Assembly (NCBI GenBank): GCA_025765615.1
Contig: JAIVFJ010000225.1
Coordinates: 1-64,000 of the forward strand
Length of the DNA: 64,000 nt
Origin: Zopfochytrium polystomum
Taxonomy: Eukaryota; Chytridiomycota; Chytridiomycetes; Chytridiales; Chytridiaceae
Direction: 5' to 3'
Shown here: positions 51,024 through 63,160 of the stretch, piece after piece
How positions within the stretch are numbered: the first letter of the stretch is position 1
Layout: every line of letters starts with the position of its first letter
Notes under the pieces: model-generated
What the model saw: the letters and a program-made list of their open reading frames with translations, nothing else
Databases searched by the model: none
What the model was told of the DNA's origin: nothing
Made by a program: the position numbers and the translations under genes

Positions 51024-53346
51024 TCATGCCCCTGAAAAGCCCATCCACAGTGCCGCAAAGTCAGCATGCGCTTCCGCCTCGCTTGCCCCGCTGCAAATAC
51101 CCGGGACAAACGAAGTCCGACGTTGTAGGCCTGATGGCGGCGGCGGCGCCTCTCCGCCCTGTGGTCCAAGGTCCGCGTTTTGCATCGGCCCGTTTGGGTT
51201 CAGTTCCTGGAGGGCATTCGGAGCTGCGACTGTTGCTGCCAGTGCGGCGGCCGCCGCAACAACCGCAGCGGCGGAAGGCCGGCCGCGCTTGGCGGGTGGT
51301 TGTGGTGGTGGGTAGTGTGCGGGACGTTTGAAGCAGTTTGTGTCTGTTTTCGGTTCCATTGACGAGTAAACAATAAATCACGTGCCTTGGGGCAATGGCG
51401 GCACAAGTTGCTCACCAAGGGAATCCAAGTCTATTGCTCGATGCTCGTATTTCAAACGGAGCTCATCCTTTGCAACCGCCGCAATCATTTCCTGTCGTAT
51501 GCGGCCTCTCCGCGTCTAGAAGAAATAATTAAAATATAAATCTAGTCCTGTTGCCGGCGAAGAAGCTTACAAAAAATGCATTCCGAGCTAGTTCTGCGTC
51601 GGCCTCGAAGAGGCTGTCGGCCCGTTTCATCAGGTGGTTTCGTCGGGACAACGCAAGCCCCATTTTCGCTTGGTATCGCTCTTCGATCAGCTTCAGCTCT
51701 GCCAGCATATCGGGGTGGGAAACTAAAGAGCCGCAATTCACGGTTAGCTCTGGTTGAAATGCTTTGGACAACTCTGCGTCTTACATTCTCTCGCAAGTGT
51801 CTCCTCTTCCCTCAGTTCTTGCATCTTAGCCTCGAACTCCCTTGAAACCAAGCGGGACTGTAAGAACACAAAGAAAGTGGACCAACCAAAGGACTCACCC
51901 ATCGTTCAGCTTTAGCCGTTTCGACCCATCGCCTGAATCTCCTTCTTGATCGCCATTTTTCGTGCTGCGACGATCCTCTGACGTGCCCATATCCTCCCCT
52001 CCACCTCCTGCGCGGTTGCTGTTGGCACTAACCTTCCCCGCTGCTCTTTTCGGACGGCCCGGCGGTCGTCCTCGACGATTGTTCGCGGCAGTAGCCGTTG
52101 GGGCCGGCGATGCCGCAGATGTAGGTGTCGAAGCGGCGGACGATGAAGACGAAGAGGATGGATTTACGGCTACTGTGGGTTGGGGGAATGAGGGCGCGGT
52201 CGGTGACGGCGCGGCCGCGAGAACCACGGCTTCCGCAAGGGCCGAGGCATCGGCTTCCGAGACGTTCAGAAGCGCATCGAGGGCGTCAACAGGTACACCA
52301 CCGCGACGGCGCATCATACGAAGGGTGCGAGCATTTGCCGCAGCGGTTGCGGTCGCAGTGCTCGACGAGGACGATGGCGAAAACGCACTTGACGAGTTTA
52401 CAGACTTGCTGAATGCGCTCGACTGCCGGTGGCTGTCCGCAGCTGGCGCTGTCGATTCGGAGTGCGGTGAATTCGGCGCTTGAGAGTCTGGCCGTTCCAC
52501 GGAGAATCCAGTTGTCTGAGCAGATGCGAGAAACTCCAAGTCTCTCGGGGCCAGCAGACTTGATGCCGAATCTGAATTTGTTAACGAAGAGGCAGTCGGG
52601 CCAGAAGGTGGGAGAGTAGCCTTAATGGCCTTGATAGCAAGATCCCAGCTACCGGAAGGCGGGACAGGGGTGCGCATATTTAAGGGGATATCATCATCAA
52701 CGGCGAAATCTGTAAATATTCGGCCGATTTTGCTCAACACTGAATCTGTTGATGTTCGAACCGCAGGGGCAGCGGGCGACTTCCCAACCGCTGCTTCGCC
52801 TTCAAGCTTTTCAGCATTCCGTTTTCGGAGCGACTCCTTCGACGGGCGGCCGCGCTTTCGCTTTTCGATCACTGTGGGAGACTTGACGTCCGACGGAGGA
52901 TCCTCTTTGGGCAGTGGGGCTGGGGGAACCAAGACCGGCTGCACAACCTGTGGCGGTGGCTCAGTGGCCCAGACTATGGAGCGAGTCGCTTCACGCAATA
53001 TATCCGAGGATGGGGCCCGCACGTCCAACTTGAGGGACAACGCCAAAGAGGCTTGCGGGAGTTGCGGCAGGTCAGGCGCGCCCGCGTCGTAGGAGCGTAC
53101 AGAGGCTGTGGTCGCGGAGGGAGTGTCCATTTGGGCGAGTGGGGGAATGCGGAGGGTGACAGCGCACGCCGGGTGCAAGTGGGACTCATGTGCATAGGGG
53201 TCGGACGAAGACTGCTGGCGAGGGGCCAGGAGGCCGCTTGAAAACACCGACATGGGGGGATTGAGTGACAGCTCGCCCGACATTTGGCCTTTAGGGGTGG
53301 GGAGGCTGTGAGACAAGCCGATGGGAATCAAAAGAATTTTTTTCAT
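51024..53346 (-). CDS. Sds3/Dep1-like Sin3-HDAC complex subunit with AT-hooks
   Basis: Five exons (minus): 53346-51899, 51840-51785, 51722-51571, 51515-51416 and 51343-51024; phases close, giving about 691 residues. The conserved part, residues about 483-585, spans exons 2-4 and reads EFEAKMQELREEETLARE, then HPDMLAELKLIEERYQAKM, ADSLFEADAELARNAFF and RRGRIRQEMIAAVAKDELRL. This is the coiled, charged layout of the Sds3/BRMS1 family, which scaffolds Sin3 histone deacetylase. Unusually, three AT-hook motifs flank it: KRKRGRPSK (162-170), RRGRPPGRPKR (about 437-447) and AKRGRPSA (about 602-609), suggesting direct minor-groove DNA contact. The N-terminal two-thirds is disordered Ser/Pro/Ala-rich. 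Exon 2 begins at a tcaag acceptor required to keep the reading frame. Assignment rests on pattern, not alignment. Confidence 0.72.
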
Positions 53347-54990
53347 TAGCCGTTTCCCTTATGCGCACGCTGCTAGATCGAGCGAGAGCGGGGTGGGAGG
53401 GGGAAGAGACAGACGACGGAGAACGGAGGGAGGGAGACTGAGGCAGGAGGAGAGGGACCCCCACTCACAACACACTTTTTTGAAAAAAAGGGTGGGTGAA
53501 AAGCCAAAAAACAGTAGTAAAGTGCAAAAACGAAAAGGAGAAAAAAAAAAGTTTTCCCAACAAAACACAGCAGTGTGTGTGTGTGGTCTCACCTTTGCTT
53601 TCCGTTCCTTTGCCAGTTTTTTCTTTTCTTTTGGTCAAACTGTGGGTTTTTGGGTGGGCGTTCGATGAGCTGTTGCTGTTGCGTCAGAAGTACCGCCGCC
53701 CCACCCACCACGAGTCTTTACACTCAGTACCTTGGCGCTGGCACGGCTCGTCGATGTGCAACTAGAGAGAGCAGTGCGCGCGCCCGTTTCAAAAGCAGGC
53801 GATGACCAGTTGCCAGCCCCTTCTCCCCAAATAGAGCCCCGTTCGGTGGTCTGCTGTCGGTTCGCTGGGGTATGTGCTTTGGTGATCGCCCCTCTGTTAG
53901 GCTTGTGCGAGATGGAGAGGAAATTGTTGCCAACCGAGAGCGAGAGGGAGAGGACAAAGAGAGGGAGAAGAAGCAGTTCACTTTCAGCAGGGAATAGGAA
54001 AAATGATGAGCAAAACAAAAAAAAGGGCGATTTGCGGAGGGCCTGGCGTTCGCAGTTTGATCGAGCGCAAGCTTTTAACATTCCTGAGGGGGGGTGAAGC
54101 AGGTCGCCAGTTGCTGAGGTAAAAAAAAAAAAAAAAAAAAGAAACCCGCTTGAGGTTGTGGGGGAAAGAGGTACTCACATCCCGATCGACGAGCAAAAGT
54201 TGCGTCGAGGCGACTGCTGGGGCCGGCTCGTCCAGAGATGCTCGGCGTTCCCGTCACTGGGCGTCGTCCTAATACAGTCGAGGGTGGGAGGGGCAAATGA
54301 GGTGAGAGGGATGGTAAGCTGTGATGGGCTGGTTGGATTGGCCGCTGCCAGGCTTCCCGAAGTCTCGCGCGCGGCACCATCCATCGGGGGGGGTTATTTT
54401 TCTTGTTTGTTGGGGGTGCGGGCGGGGACGGGAGGGAGGCTGGAGTTTCCAGCAAAAGCTTACTTGCGGAAGAGAGATTTCGAGGGGTTACTTCTCTGGG
54501 GCCTGATAGAAGCTGGCAGCGGCGGCGGAGGGTCAAGAGGCGGTTGGGCTGGGGCGGAGAGGTGCCGGGGGGGTGGTTGGATGGGTCGGTGGAGAGCAGC
54601 AGGAGAAGGATGGAAGGGAGCGAGAGAGAGAGAGAGAGAGAGAGAGACGCTCCTCTCTGCCTTTGAAACCTTTTTTCTTTTTGTTTCTTTGGTTTTGCTT
54701 TTTTGTTTTGTTGGTTTTGTTTCTTCTTTGTCTGAATTTGCTTGTTTTGGCCTCTTTCTCATCAATCACCAGTGCTCACCCTTTCCGTTTTTTGTTTTTC
54801 TTTTTCTTTTCTTTTTGTTTTCATTTTGCGTTTGATTTTTTGTTTTCAGCTTGCCTTTGTCGAATTTTGTATGTGTTCCGTGCGGTTTTTCTGTTTTGTC
54901 ATTTGTTTTTTCACCACAATCTTCTTCGTCTCCTCGATTTGATGGGTGCATCGCTGCCCTTCGCAGTTCTCTGGTGAGTCTTTCGACCGC
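53347..54990. other. Intergenic region
   Basis: Upstream of the Sds3-like gene. Contains A tracts (54121-54140), a GA repeat (54625-54648) and T-rich sequence (54660-54920). No supported gene. Confidence 0.45.
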
Positions 54991-55707
54991 TCATCCATCA
55001 ACCACAAAGGTTGATCTGCTGCAAGAGAAAGAGAATTGTGGGTAGAACGTACTATTGCGACGCTTCAGAGATCCTCCCTCTCTCAGTTCTTTCATAACGT
55101 TGGCAGCAGTTTCGACTGCCAAAAAAAACTGACTTGATTGCAGATCTTTGGCTGCTTCCAGAGTCGCACCGCTCCCAGCAGCGGCTGTGGAATAACGACG
55201 CGCTCTGAACTCAGCCAATAGTTCCGCCGTGAAAGGTCGGCGTGTACAACGGCTCTGGGGATTGGGCCCGTAGTTGCTTGTTCTGGGGAAACCTTCGTGT
55301 GTGGGGGTCGTTGGGCCTTGTGTGCACACGAATGTCTTCTCACAACCATGCGCTTTGCACAACGGCAAATGGTGCAGTTTGTCTCCCGGTGCTTCTCCGA
55401 TTGGAGATGATGTTTGTCTTCCCCGGACTCCGCGGGTCGGCTTTCCTTTCCTCTGTTCGCACTTCTGTCTGAGCTGCAGCTGCGATTTTGGCCAATGACG
55501 ATTTTCGGTTATTAATTGGGTTTGGGTGGCACCCCACATACAGCCAAAGGCCTCGTCGCTTTCTCGCGGCCACCTCGTTGGGAACCTTCGCTGTTTTGCG
55601 GCGACCATCTTAACAATGAAAGGAGCTTCTCGGAGAAGCCTTTTACAATATCCCCTCTCTCGATTGCAGGCGTCCGTGGCAGCCGAACCTCTGATAGCTG
55701 CGTTCAA
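54991..55707 (-). CDS. Hypothetical protein, unverified open frame
   Basis: A 238-codon minus-strand frame. It contains a cysteine/histidine cluster (LHHLPLCKAHGCEKTFVC, with His further on) that could bind zinc, and an Arg/Lys-rich N-terminal half. There is no recognised domain, and the plus strand of the same stretch is also partly open, so this may be chance. No splice or promoter evidence either way. Confidence 0.25.
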   Translation of the reverse strand: MNAAIRGSAATDACNRERGYCKRLLREAPFIVKMVAAKQRRFPTRWPRESDEAFGCMWGATQTQLITENRHWPKSQLQLRQKCEQRKGKPTRGVRGRQTSSPIGEAPGDKLHHLPLCKAHGCEKTFVCTQGPTTPTHEGFPRTSNYGPNPQSRCTRRPFTAELLAEFRARRYSTAAAGSGATLEAAKDLQSSQFFLAVETAANVMKELREGGSLKRRNSTFYPQFSFSCSRSTFVVDG

Positions 55708-56035
55708 TATTTAACCCTTTTGGCGAGGGAAAACCGACCTTGTCAACACCGAAAGAAAGAACCAAAAAACTTGATCCGTCAGTGCCGACTCCAGGCCAGA
55801 CTGGGTTGGACGCACAATCAAACGACCCGCTGGTCGAACAGTACTAGAGCCATCTGAAACACGGGATCCCTGCGAGGGGATCCTTGCAACGGCGAGCTCT
55901 GAGCCGCTTGCTGAATTTGGTGCTTTTGGGCGGATCTTTCGGCTCACGATCTCGTGGGCAACTCTTGTCTAGCAACAGTTCACGATCGATCTCACCGACG
56001 CAAAACCCAAGACAGCCACAGGACGCAAGCCCATC

Positions 56036-59000
56036 ATGATCTACGTATTTATTGTCGACACAAGCGCGTCTATGAATCAGATCTTTTCAAACAGTATTTC
56101 ATTTCTGGACTGCGCAAAGAATGGGGTGGAGCACTTTTTCAAGGTTCGAAGCGCCGGGGCCACTTCCTGGAGTGGGGGGGACGGACGAGGTTGGCAATGA
56201 GGTTTGATGGGCGCCACATCTCCCGACCGCGGTGCGCGCCACTGTGCGGAGCACTCATTGGCGCGGAAAGCACGGTGAAATGGGACGCTGAGGGGCACAA
56301 TTCAGTCGCCGTCTACGCCCGCCGCCTGTTCCTACCCCGGCCACCCCCAATGTAGCGTTACTGATCAAAGAGCTGACGCTGTGACCATCCTGCCTCTTCT
56401 CGTACTCCCCAATTGAAAAAACAAACCCAATGGTTCAATGACTTGTCACGGGCGGAAAAAAACTTTTCCCGGACGAAACGAAAAATCGAACAACACCAAC
56501 CAACACACAACGAACCAAAAAAATTTTGAAAAATTTTTGGTGGCACGGGTTATGTGCCACGTTGCCACGGCCCAGTGGGAAATGCGACGGTCTGACAAGG
56601 TCCACAACAAGTACATGCTGGTGACGTACGAGGAACCGCCGAAGTGCTACAAGGTTTGCACTCACAGCTTGGGGGGGATTGTCTCCCGCCAGTAGTTTAT
56701 CAGCAAGCAAGCGAAACCCTGACACGACACAATTTTCACGGCGTATTCCTTCATCATTCTGGTCTTTCGCCGCCAACAACCAAAAAAACAGTCGGGGCTG
56801 ATGGACTCGTCGAGCGCGCTGCTGGACATGCTCAAGCCGCTCACAGCGCACGACCAGTCCAGCGGTGGGCAGAGCCTGCACGCGGTGTTCGAGTACCTGA
56901 ACCTGTACCGGTTCCAGGCGGGGCTGGAGACTGTCGGGCAGGGACGGTACCCCGGCCGCGCAGGAGGCCGTGGTGATTGTGTGGCTCACCGACGGCAGGG
57001 CGTTTTCGTCGGTCGACCGCAACGGCTTGCACTCAGTGACAGACAAGGTTTTGTGTTTTTGCTTTTTTTGTTGTTTCCGTGATTTGTCTCTCTTTTCGTC
57101 GCTTCTAAATTTTTTTTACGTTTTGTCTCCTCTCTGTTCGTGTTCTCATGGTCACTCCCACCAAACACACCAGCTGCTGATCAACGGACTCAAGTCACCC
57201 GGGTCGCCGCTATACCTGGAGCCGTTCAGATGGGACCAGAAGCTCCTATCCTTTGTCCTTTCCAGCCGCTCCGAGCCGGTCAATCCGGAACTCATCAAAA
57301 TGACGCACGCCATGAACGGTAACTTTTGTCGCGAGAGAGGCAGAAGGGGAGGCGGAGAGAGATCCCATTCGCTACCTTTTCCCCCCTCCGGACCTCAGAC
57401 CTGAATTTTGACTCTCTCGCTTCTCCTGAAACACAAACTGCCTCCTTCCACGACCTCACACAAGGCGACCTGTACTGCATTGATTCGGTGTGGATGTTGC
57501 AGCGATGCATAGAAAACTGCATGGGCGCGCAGAAACCGCCACACCCCAACATCCCGCCCTCTGTGCCGTCCGCAGTCAGCTCAAAAGTTTTTGTGCTGGC
57601 GGAAGAGCTTCCAAGTAACCGTGACTCAACCTTTGGTTTGTTTGCCACAGTCATCACTCATTATCCCCCCTTCTTCACCACCGCGGAATAATCGACCTTA
57701 CTCAGCGGCTGCGGGTACGCCGTCCGTCTTCTACAAGACTGGAATAATGCCGTTTGGAGCGGACGCGCGCACGTTTCCCATCCCTGAGGGGTACTGGGTC
57801 GATGGGCAGCTGATACAGCCGGTTCGTGTTGTAATTTCCATAAGCAAAAACAACGGAAACTTTCAAAAAATGCTTGCTCACAATAACTTTGCTCGCTGTT
57901 TTTTTTACCTCAACCTACGTTCTCGAATTGTTAAAGCCACCGAGGAGCTCCATCCCACAGATTGCATTCTCAACGCAGGACGCGACCGTCACCATCCCGC
58001 ACGGGTTTCCATTCGATCGATTCCACATCGATCAAGAAAAATGGCTGGAGCGACTCTCGGAACGGTCCGAGAAAAAGTCCGGGCTTTGTTGGATGGTAAC
58101 GTGCCCATTGTTCTTTCGTTTTTCTTTTTTTCCTTTTTGGCACCGTCGAGATGACGGAGTTTTTGACGCTAAGTGCGCTGACCCTAACAAAACTTCCGCC
58201 CCTTGATTAAACTTTTTCAATTTATGAAATACAAGCTCTACGTTCGGAACAGCAGCAAAGAGGAAGGGCTCGGACAGCCGTTTGGGTTCTTCAAGGTCAG
58301 CACCGCCATGCGGGGCGGTGTGAGTATGTATGTGCTGCCCTACAATTTTCCGAGGTTATTTAAGATGTATGGTACGTCAACAACGAGCTCCCATCTTGAT
58401 TGCTTTGGCGGAAACAATTTTAATGACCCTTCCATGGATGACTCTTTTTCTTGCTCCGTGCTTGTGCAAACAAATAAGACTCCCTTATGAAGCATGCTGC
58501 ACACAAGACTGCGCTACCCCCCCAACTTGAAAAAGTCTTTAGATTCTTACATCAGCACGCTGCCAATATACTACTTCCAGGTACAGTTTCCTGCGATAAC
58601 TCATTTGTCTGGGATCCCCTGTGCAATCAGCTAAATACCCACTACTGTTCTTCGTCAATGTTTTTCCCGCGGAAGCCGCTGAGAAATGTTTTCGTGAAAC
58701 TCAAGATGGATCACTTTTTGCCTCCGGGCATAGGGCATCCCAACTTTACTTATCCACTTCTCAATTTTGCAAAGGGCATTCGCGAGCAGGTGGGCTGATT
58801 CACAAATATTATGAGAAATGAACCACCGGATCATTGACGGGCATCCTTTTTGACTTTCGTGCAGGCGAAGATTGAGTTTGATCGGTGTATCACAGAAGCC
58901 TCAAAAAAAGCAAAGGTTTGGTTCATTCTCGTTTGCGATCGCCTTCCGGCTTCTTCTTCCTAACGTCTTAATTCCACGAAAACTTTTCGATTCATTAGGA

Positions 59001-61690
59001 GGAAGCCGAAAAGCAACGAGCAGACGCTTTGGCGCGAACGGACATATCCATGCTACTTAACCAGTCCGCTGCGCTGTTGTGCCAGAATTCCTTTGACGTT
59101 CCCCGAACTAAGATGATGGCCGAGCTCAGTCTTCTTCGCCAATCGTTCTTGCACGTGAGCAACGCCTCAAACAGATCAAATAGGCTCGCGTCCAAATATG
59201 ACGACGGTAAGATAGACATATGAAAAACCCGACACTCTAACCCTTGCACCGCAACCACCAATTTCGGCCACCCTAGAAAAATCGCATTCAGTTCCAATCG
59301 CCGAAATGGGCAAGTATCAAAACACAGCCGCCTCCGCTCGCTTCACCCCTCTTCGCGACCCGCTTCAGACAGACGACGAAATTAAAGCTCGCTCCAACCG
59401 CGACCCGTTCGGAAACCCCTATGCAGACACTAGCAAGCCCGCAACCGCTGGCGGCAACGCTGGTGGTGACAAGGATGAGGTGGCCAACGAAGCATCCATG
59501 CTGGCAAAAGGATCAGTAGCGGGCGGTCCCGCCGCGCGCCGTGCCCCAGCAAGCTTCAGCCCATCGGGCGTTCCGCGAAGGAAACTCCGCCGCAGGGTGG
59601 CGCTGTCTCCGTCACCCTCGCCCTCGCCGGTGTCCTCGCCGGCGCCTCCGGACTCCCCGCGGCTCTCACCTGCCGTTGCCGGCGACGACGACATGTCCGA
59701 CGCAGGCAGCGACGTGTCGTCGTTCTCGAACGCGTCTAGCGGCGGGGAATCTGTTGCCTCCTCCGCGTCGTCGAATGAGAGCTGGGGCCGATTTCACCAC
59801 GCACTCGTGCGTGGCCGGGGGAAGCGGCGGCGGGCACGGGCACTGGTGCGGCCACCGGTCGTGACTGTCGACGCGCTGTCGAGGGAGGACATGAGCTACG
59901 ACGGTTTGATCGGACGGTTGAAGGAGATGGTGATTTCTGCAGTGGAGGCAGAGCTGGTGGAACAAGAGGAATTGGCCCGAATCAAAGCTGCAGAACGAGA
60001 TACGCCCAAAGTGTCGGTTGGCAGCCCTGGCGGCTCGGATTCGTCCACTTTGGCGGCGGCTTCGCCCACCGAATCGGCCGGCAAGAAGAGGATCCTGGAC
60101 GATGGACCGAACGACGGTCAGAAGAAGCGGATCAAAGTAGAAAAGGTGCCGATTTCGAGGAAGAGCGACTTGAATGGGAAGCTAGATTCAAAGTCATCAC
60201 CCACGCAGGCAGCAGACAACCCGACCGAACCCGCAATGCAGTCGTTTGTGAAACGATCGAGGCCAGACCCCCGACTCCGGTTCTTCTCCGAACGGCAAGA
60301 TTCCACTCACGTTGCGACCTTGCCATCTGCGTCAGCGCCGCCTCCCGCGCCCTCAACGACAGCCATTCCCATCCCTGCAGCAACACTAGCATCCTCTCTA
60401 GATCTCAAAAATCTCCAAGGCTTCGCCTCCTCCCACATAGCAGAAACGCTCGCAAAGCTGCTCGGCCAAAAAGCCAAAGCCGAACCGTCCCCGACAAGTC
60501 CTGCGCAGGAGCAATCGCCGACTGACAACCAGTCACCGCCTCCCGACGCGCCTAAGGAGTACGACACGCGTCCGCTGCCGAAAGCTCCCGCCGCCGCGGA
60601 AATCGGAAAGGACGCGCCGGCGATAACCGCGCCCAATCGCAAAATCGACCCCCGCGCGGCCGTCATCCGCAACGCCGCCGCCGCCCCAACTGCGGCGGCC
60701 GACGCGCGAGCGTCATCATCCGCAGCGACCACACCCGCGCGCTTCTCGATGGCCACGCCCACATCCTCGCCGAAAAAGCCCTCCGCCCCTGCCGCTTCGA
60801 ACCGCGTTCTCATCACCGAGCGCATCAGCGGCGGCGGACGGCGGAGCAGCAGTCCGCAGCGCCTGCCGCCGAAACGGACGCAGCTAACAGCACCTGCAGC
60901 AGCACCCGCTGCGGCCAATGCCGCCGCCCCCGTCGTCGTCAAAGTCTTTGAAGTGCCGTCGCCACCGCGGAAGGTCTCGCCACGCCCCGCCGCCACCGCA
61001 GCGCCCGTGACCGCAACCGGCGCCGCCGCCGGCGGCGTGATGGACATCGATGCCGGCGAGTATGACGATGATGGCGAAGACGACGGGGTCTGGAGCGGAC
61101 GGGACGACGACGACGATCCGTACAGCGAGTACCCGCCGGACGAAGGCGACGACGATGACGCGTGGGCGGGATGGGACGCCGCCGAGAGCGACACTGCCGC
61201 GTGGCGGGCGGGCAGTCGCGGCGGTGGTAGCGGCGGGGCCGCGCGAGGGGTTTCGCCGTCGCGGGGGAGAGGGGGGCGTGGGGGCTACGCGCCGCACTGG
61301 CAGAACCGCCCGCAACACCAGCAGCAGCAACAGCATGGCGGGCGCGGGGCTGGTGGCGGTGGCAACCGAGGGTGGGCGGCGGCGCGCGGGCGGGGCCGCG
61401 GTGGTGGGTTCGGCCGCGGCAGTGGCGGGGGACAAGAGTTCCGTGGCGGCCGGGGGCGCGGGGGTCATACCGCGAACGGCCGCGGGGGGTTCGGACAGCA
61501 GTCGTCCGCCGACCGGCGGGGGCCGGGTGCCGTGTTTGTGCGGGAGCGCGGGGACCACGCCGGGCCGGGTGGTTACGACAGTGGCGGTGACTTCGCGGAG
61601 CGCGGCGGGAAGGACTGGAACGGTGGGCGTGGTCGAGGGCGTGGACGAGGCGGCTATACTCGGAGACCGTGGAATAACCGGGGCCACTGA
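56036..61690 (+). CDS. INTS6: Integrator complex subunit 6 with RGG-rich tail
   Basis: Thirteen exons: 56036-56143, 56576-56653, 56792-57047, 57174-57318, 57465-57614, 57706-57821, 57937-58095, 58236-58366, 58493-58580, 58676-58789, 58865-58915, 58999-59206, 59277-61690. INTS6 belongs to the nuclear Integrator complex, which cleaves snRNA and paused Pol II transcripts. The N-terminus is a von Willebrand A domain with MIDAS FIVDTSASMNQ (residues 8-12 DTSAS). Family blocks follow: NKYMLVTYEEPPKCYK, ETVGQGRYP, VIVWLTDG, EPFRWDQKLLSFVL, FPIPEGYWVDGQL, LGQPFGFFKVST, YVLPYNFP, PNLKKSLDSYISTLPIYY and PIAEMGKYQNT. Exon 3 is one base too long: the frame breaks in the CCCC run near 56950. Corrected length is about 1338 residues. 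The last exon adds about 800 residues of disordered sequence ending in an acidic patch and dense RGG/RG repeats. An AATAAA polyadenylation signal lies at about 61848. Confidence 0.88.
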
Positions 61691-62010
61691 GAGCGGTTTT
61701 TCAAGGGCGATGACGGGAACCGTATCGTTGAGGTTGTTGTATTGCTGTTTGGGTTTTGCTCTTTGCGGCGATGAAATGCAGGGCTCGACAAATATTTCAT
61801 AATCGGTCAAGATTACTTCTTCTTAAGCTGCGATCTTAAAAAATATCAATAAACTTTGTGTGTTTCAAACATCTGGATGCGCCAAGAAAGATATGGCAGA
61901 CTCCGCCTTGCCAGGTCAGAAAAGTTTCTCGGTTTTATTACCTCCATTGGCCTCAGCGTAAGCGAATTCAAGGGTTGATTACATGTAAACAAGTCTGTGT
62001 CAGCGACCCG
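61691..62010. other. 3' intergenic region
   Basis: Contains the INTS6 AATAAA signal (about 61848). No coding signal recognised. Confidence 0.45.
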
Positions 62011-62611
62011 CTAAGAATCAAAGCCGACCGCGTCGACCCCTGGATGTAGTAGCCGGTTGCATGGAACTCGCCGTCTACACCCGCGAGCACCGGCCGCGTC
62101 GCCAGGCTCGGCGAGTTGTCGGTGTTGGCCTACGCAGGGTTGCTCTTGGACAGCATTTAGATTGTCCAGACGTGCTCGGCGTGGTGGAACTGCGTCGAAC
62201 CGTCTATCTTTTTTGTAATGCAGGGCTAGCACAGGTCGACATAACCGCAGGTAACGCAACGCGACACTCACCCGCGCGTGATTTGATTGTTGCAGTCCTC
62301 GCAGACGCCGCGGCAGACCTCTCGTGGGCGTTCGAGTCGAGATCATTCTGGAGCTTGCTCACGGCCTCTCCCGCACTGGCGTCGATGACACCGCCCACGA
62401 GATCGCTCGAGCCGGGAACGATCGCATCGCGATGATTTTCCGCCGCAAGCTTTATGAGGAGTTTGAAGGCGCGCACGACGCTAGTCGGTACAAGGGGCGT
62501 GCTTGGGGACGATGCAAGGGGCCAAATTGTGGGGGGTAGTGTAGTGAGAGACGGGTCGCGCCCAGCTGCTTCAAGAAAGAGGCAGAGACAGACTGCAAAC
62601 GATAGTCGCAA
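62011..62611 (-). CDS. Possible small secreted protein, unresolved model
   Basis: The minus strand opens with MRLSFAVCLCLFLEAAG, which reads as a signal peptide, and continues for 113 codons (FKLLIKLAAENHRDAIVPG, VGGVIDASAGEAVSKLQND) to a GTGAGT donor at 62271. A tag acceptor at 62130 joins in phase to a short Arg/Gly-rich end stopping at 62011. A different frame of exon 2 (TGYYIQGSTRSALILSGSLT) looks more protein-like but is out of phase by one base. Either the model, the sequence or the gene is off. No homology recognised. Confidence 0.3.
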
Positions 62612-62936
62612 AAATTAGGGCGACGTGCGCGCCAATAATGATGGGCGGACCAAGAATGCGTTTGGTGGACCAAAGCTGGCCGCGTCAAAGTCTTCTCCAT
62701 TCGGGACATCACTTTGGATGATGCTATCGGTCGGCGATGAGTAAGACGATAGCATAGCATACAGGTGGGATACAAACGAAGGGGGGGCAACATCGAGTTA
62801 TGGGGTCCAAAGAAAGCAAAAAAAAAAAAAAAAAAAAAAAAACAATTTTTTGCGCCTGCATTTTTCCTCCTGTCCTTGGGACAATCCACGCGCCCACGCC
62901 CCCCAAAAAACTACAAGTGCACCGACGGACACCACC
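62612..62936. other. Intergenic region upstream of the EMI/EGF gene
   Basis: Contains an A tract at 62819-62842. It lies between two divergently oriented signal-peptide frames and could be a shared promoter region. Confidence 0.4.
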
Positions 62937-63089
62937 ATGGTAGCCACTAAGAGATCGCTTTTGCTGCCGGCGCTGCTGCTGCTACTGCTCCTTCATTTCG
63001 CGCCCGGCTCACGCGGTATGTTGGCTTCCTCGACAGCGTCAACGCGTCGTCAACGCCCTGCTCCGCCTAGTCATCTAACTCTCCTTCTC

Positions 63090-63160
<71 letters not shown>

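Noticed and set aside
54160..54835. Open frame of 225 codons upstream of INTS6
   Set aside because: Its second half is encoded by GA and T-rich repeats; the translation is low-complexity with no domain.
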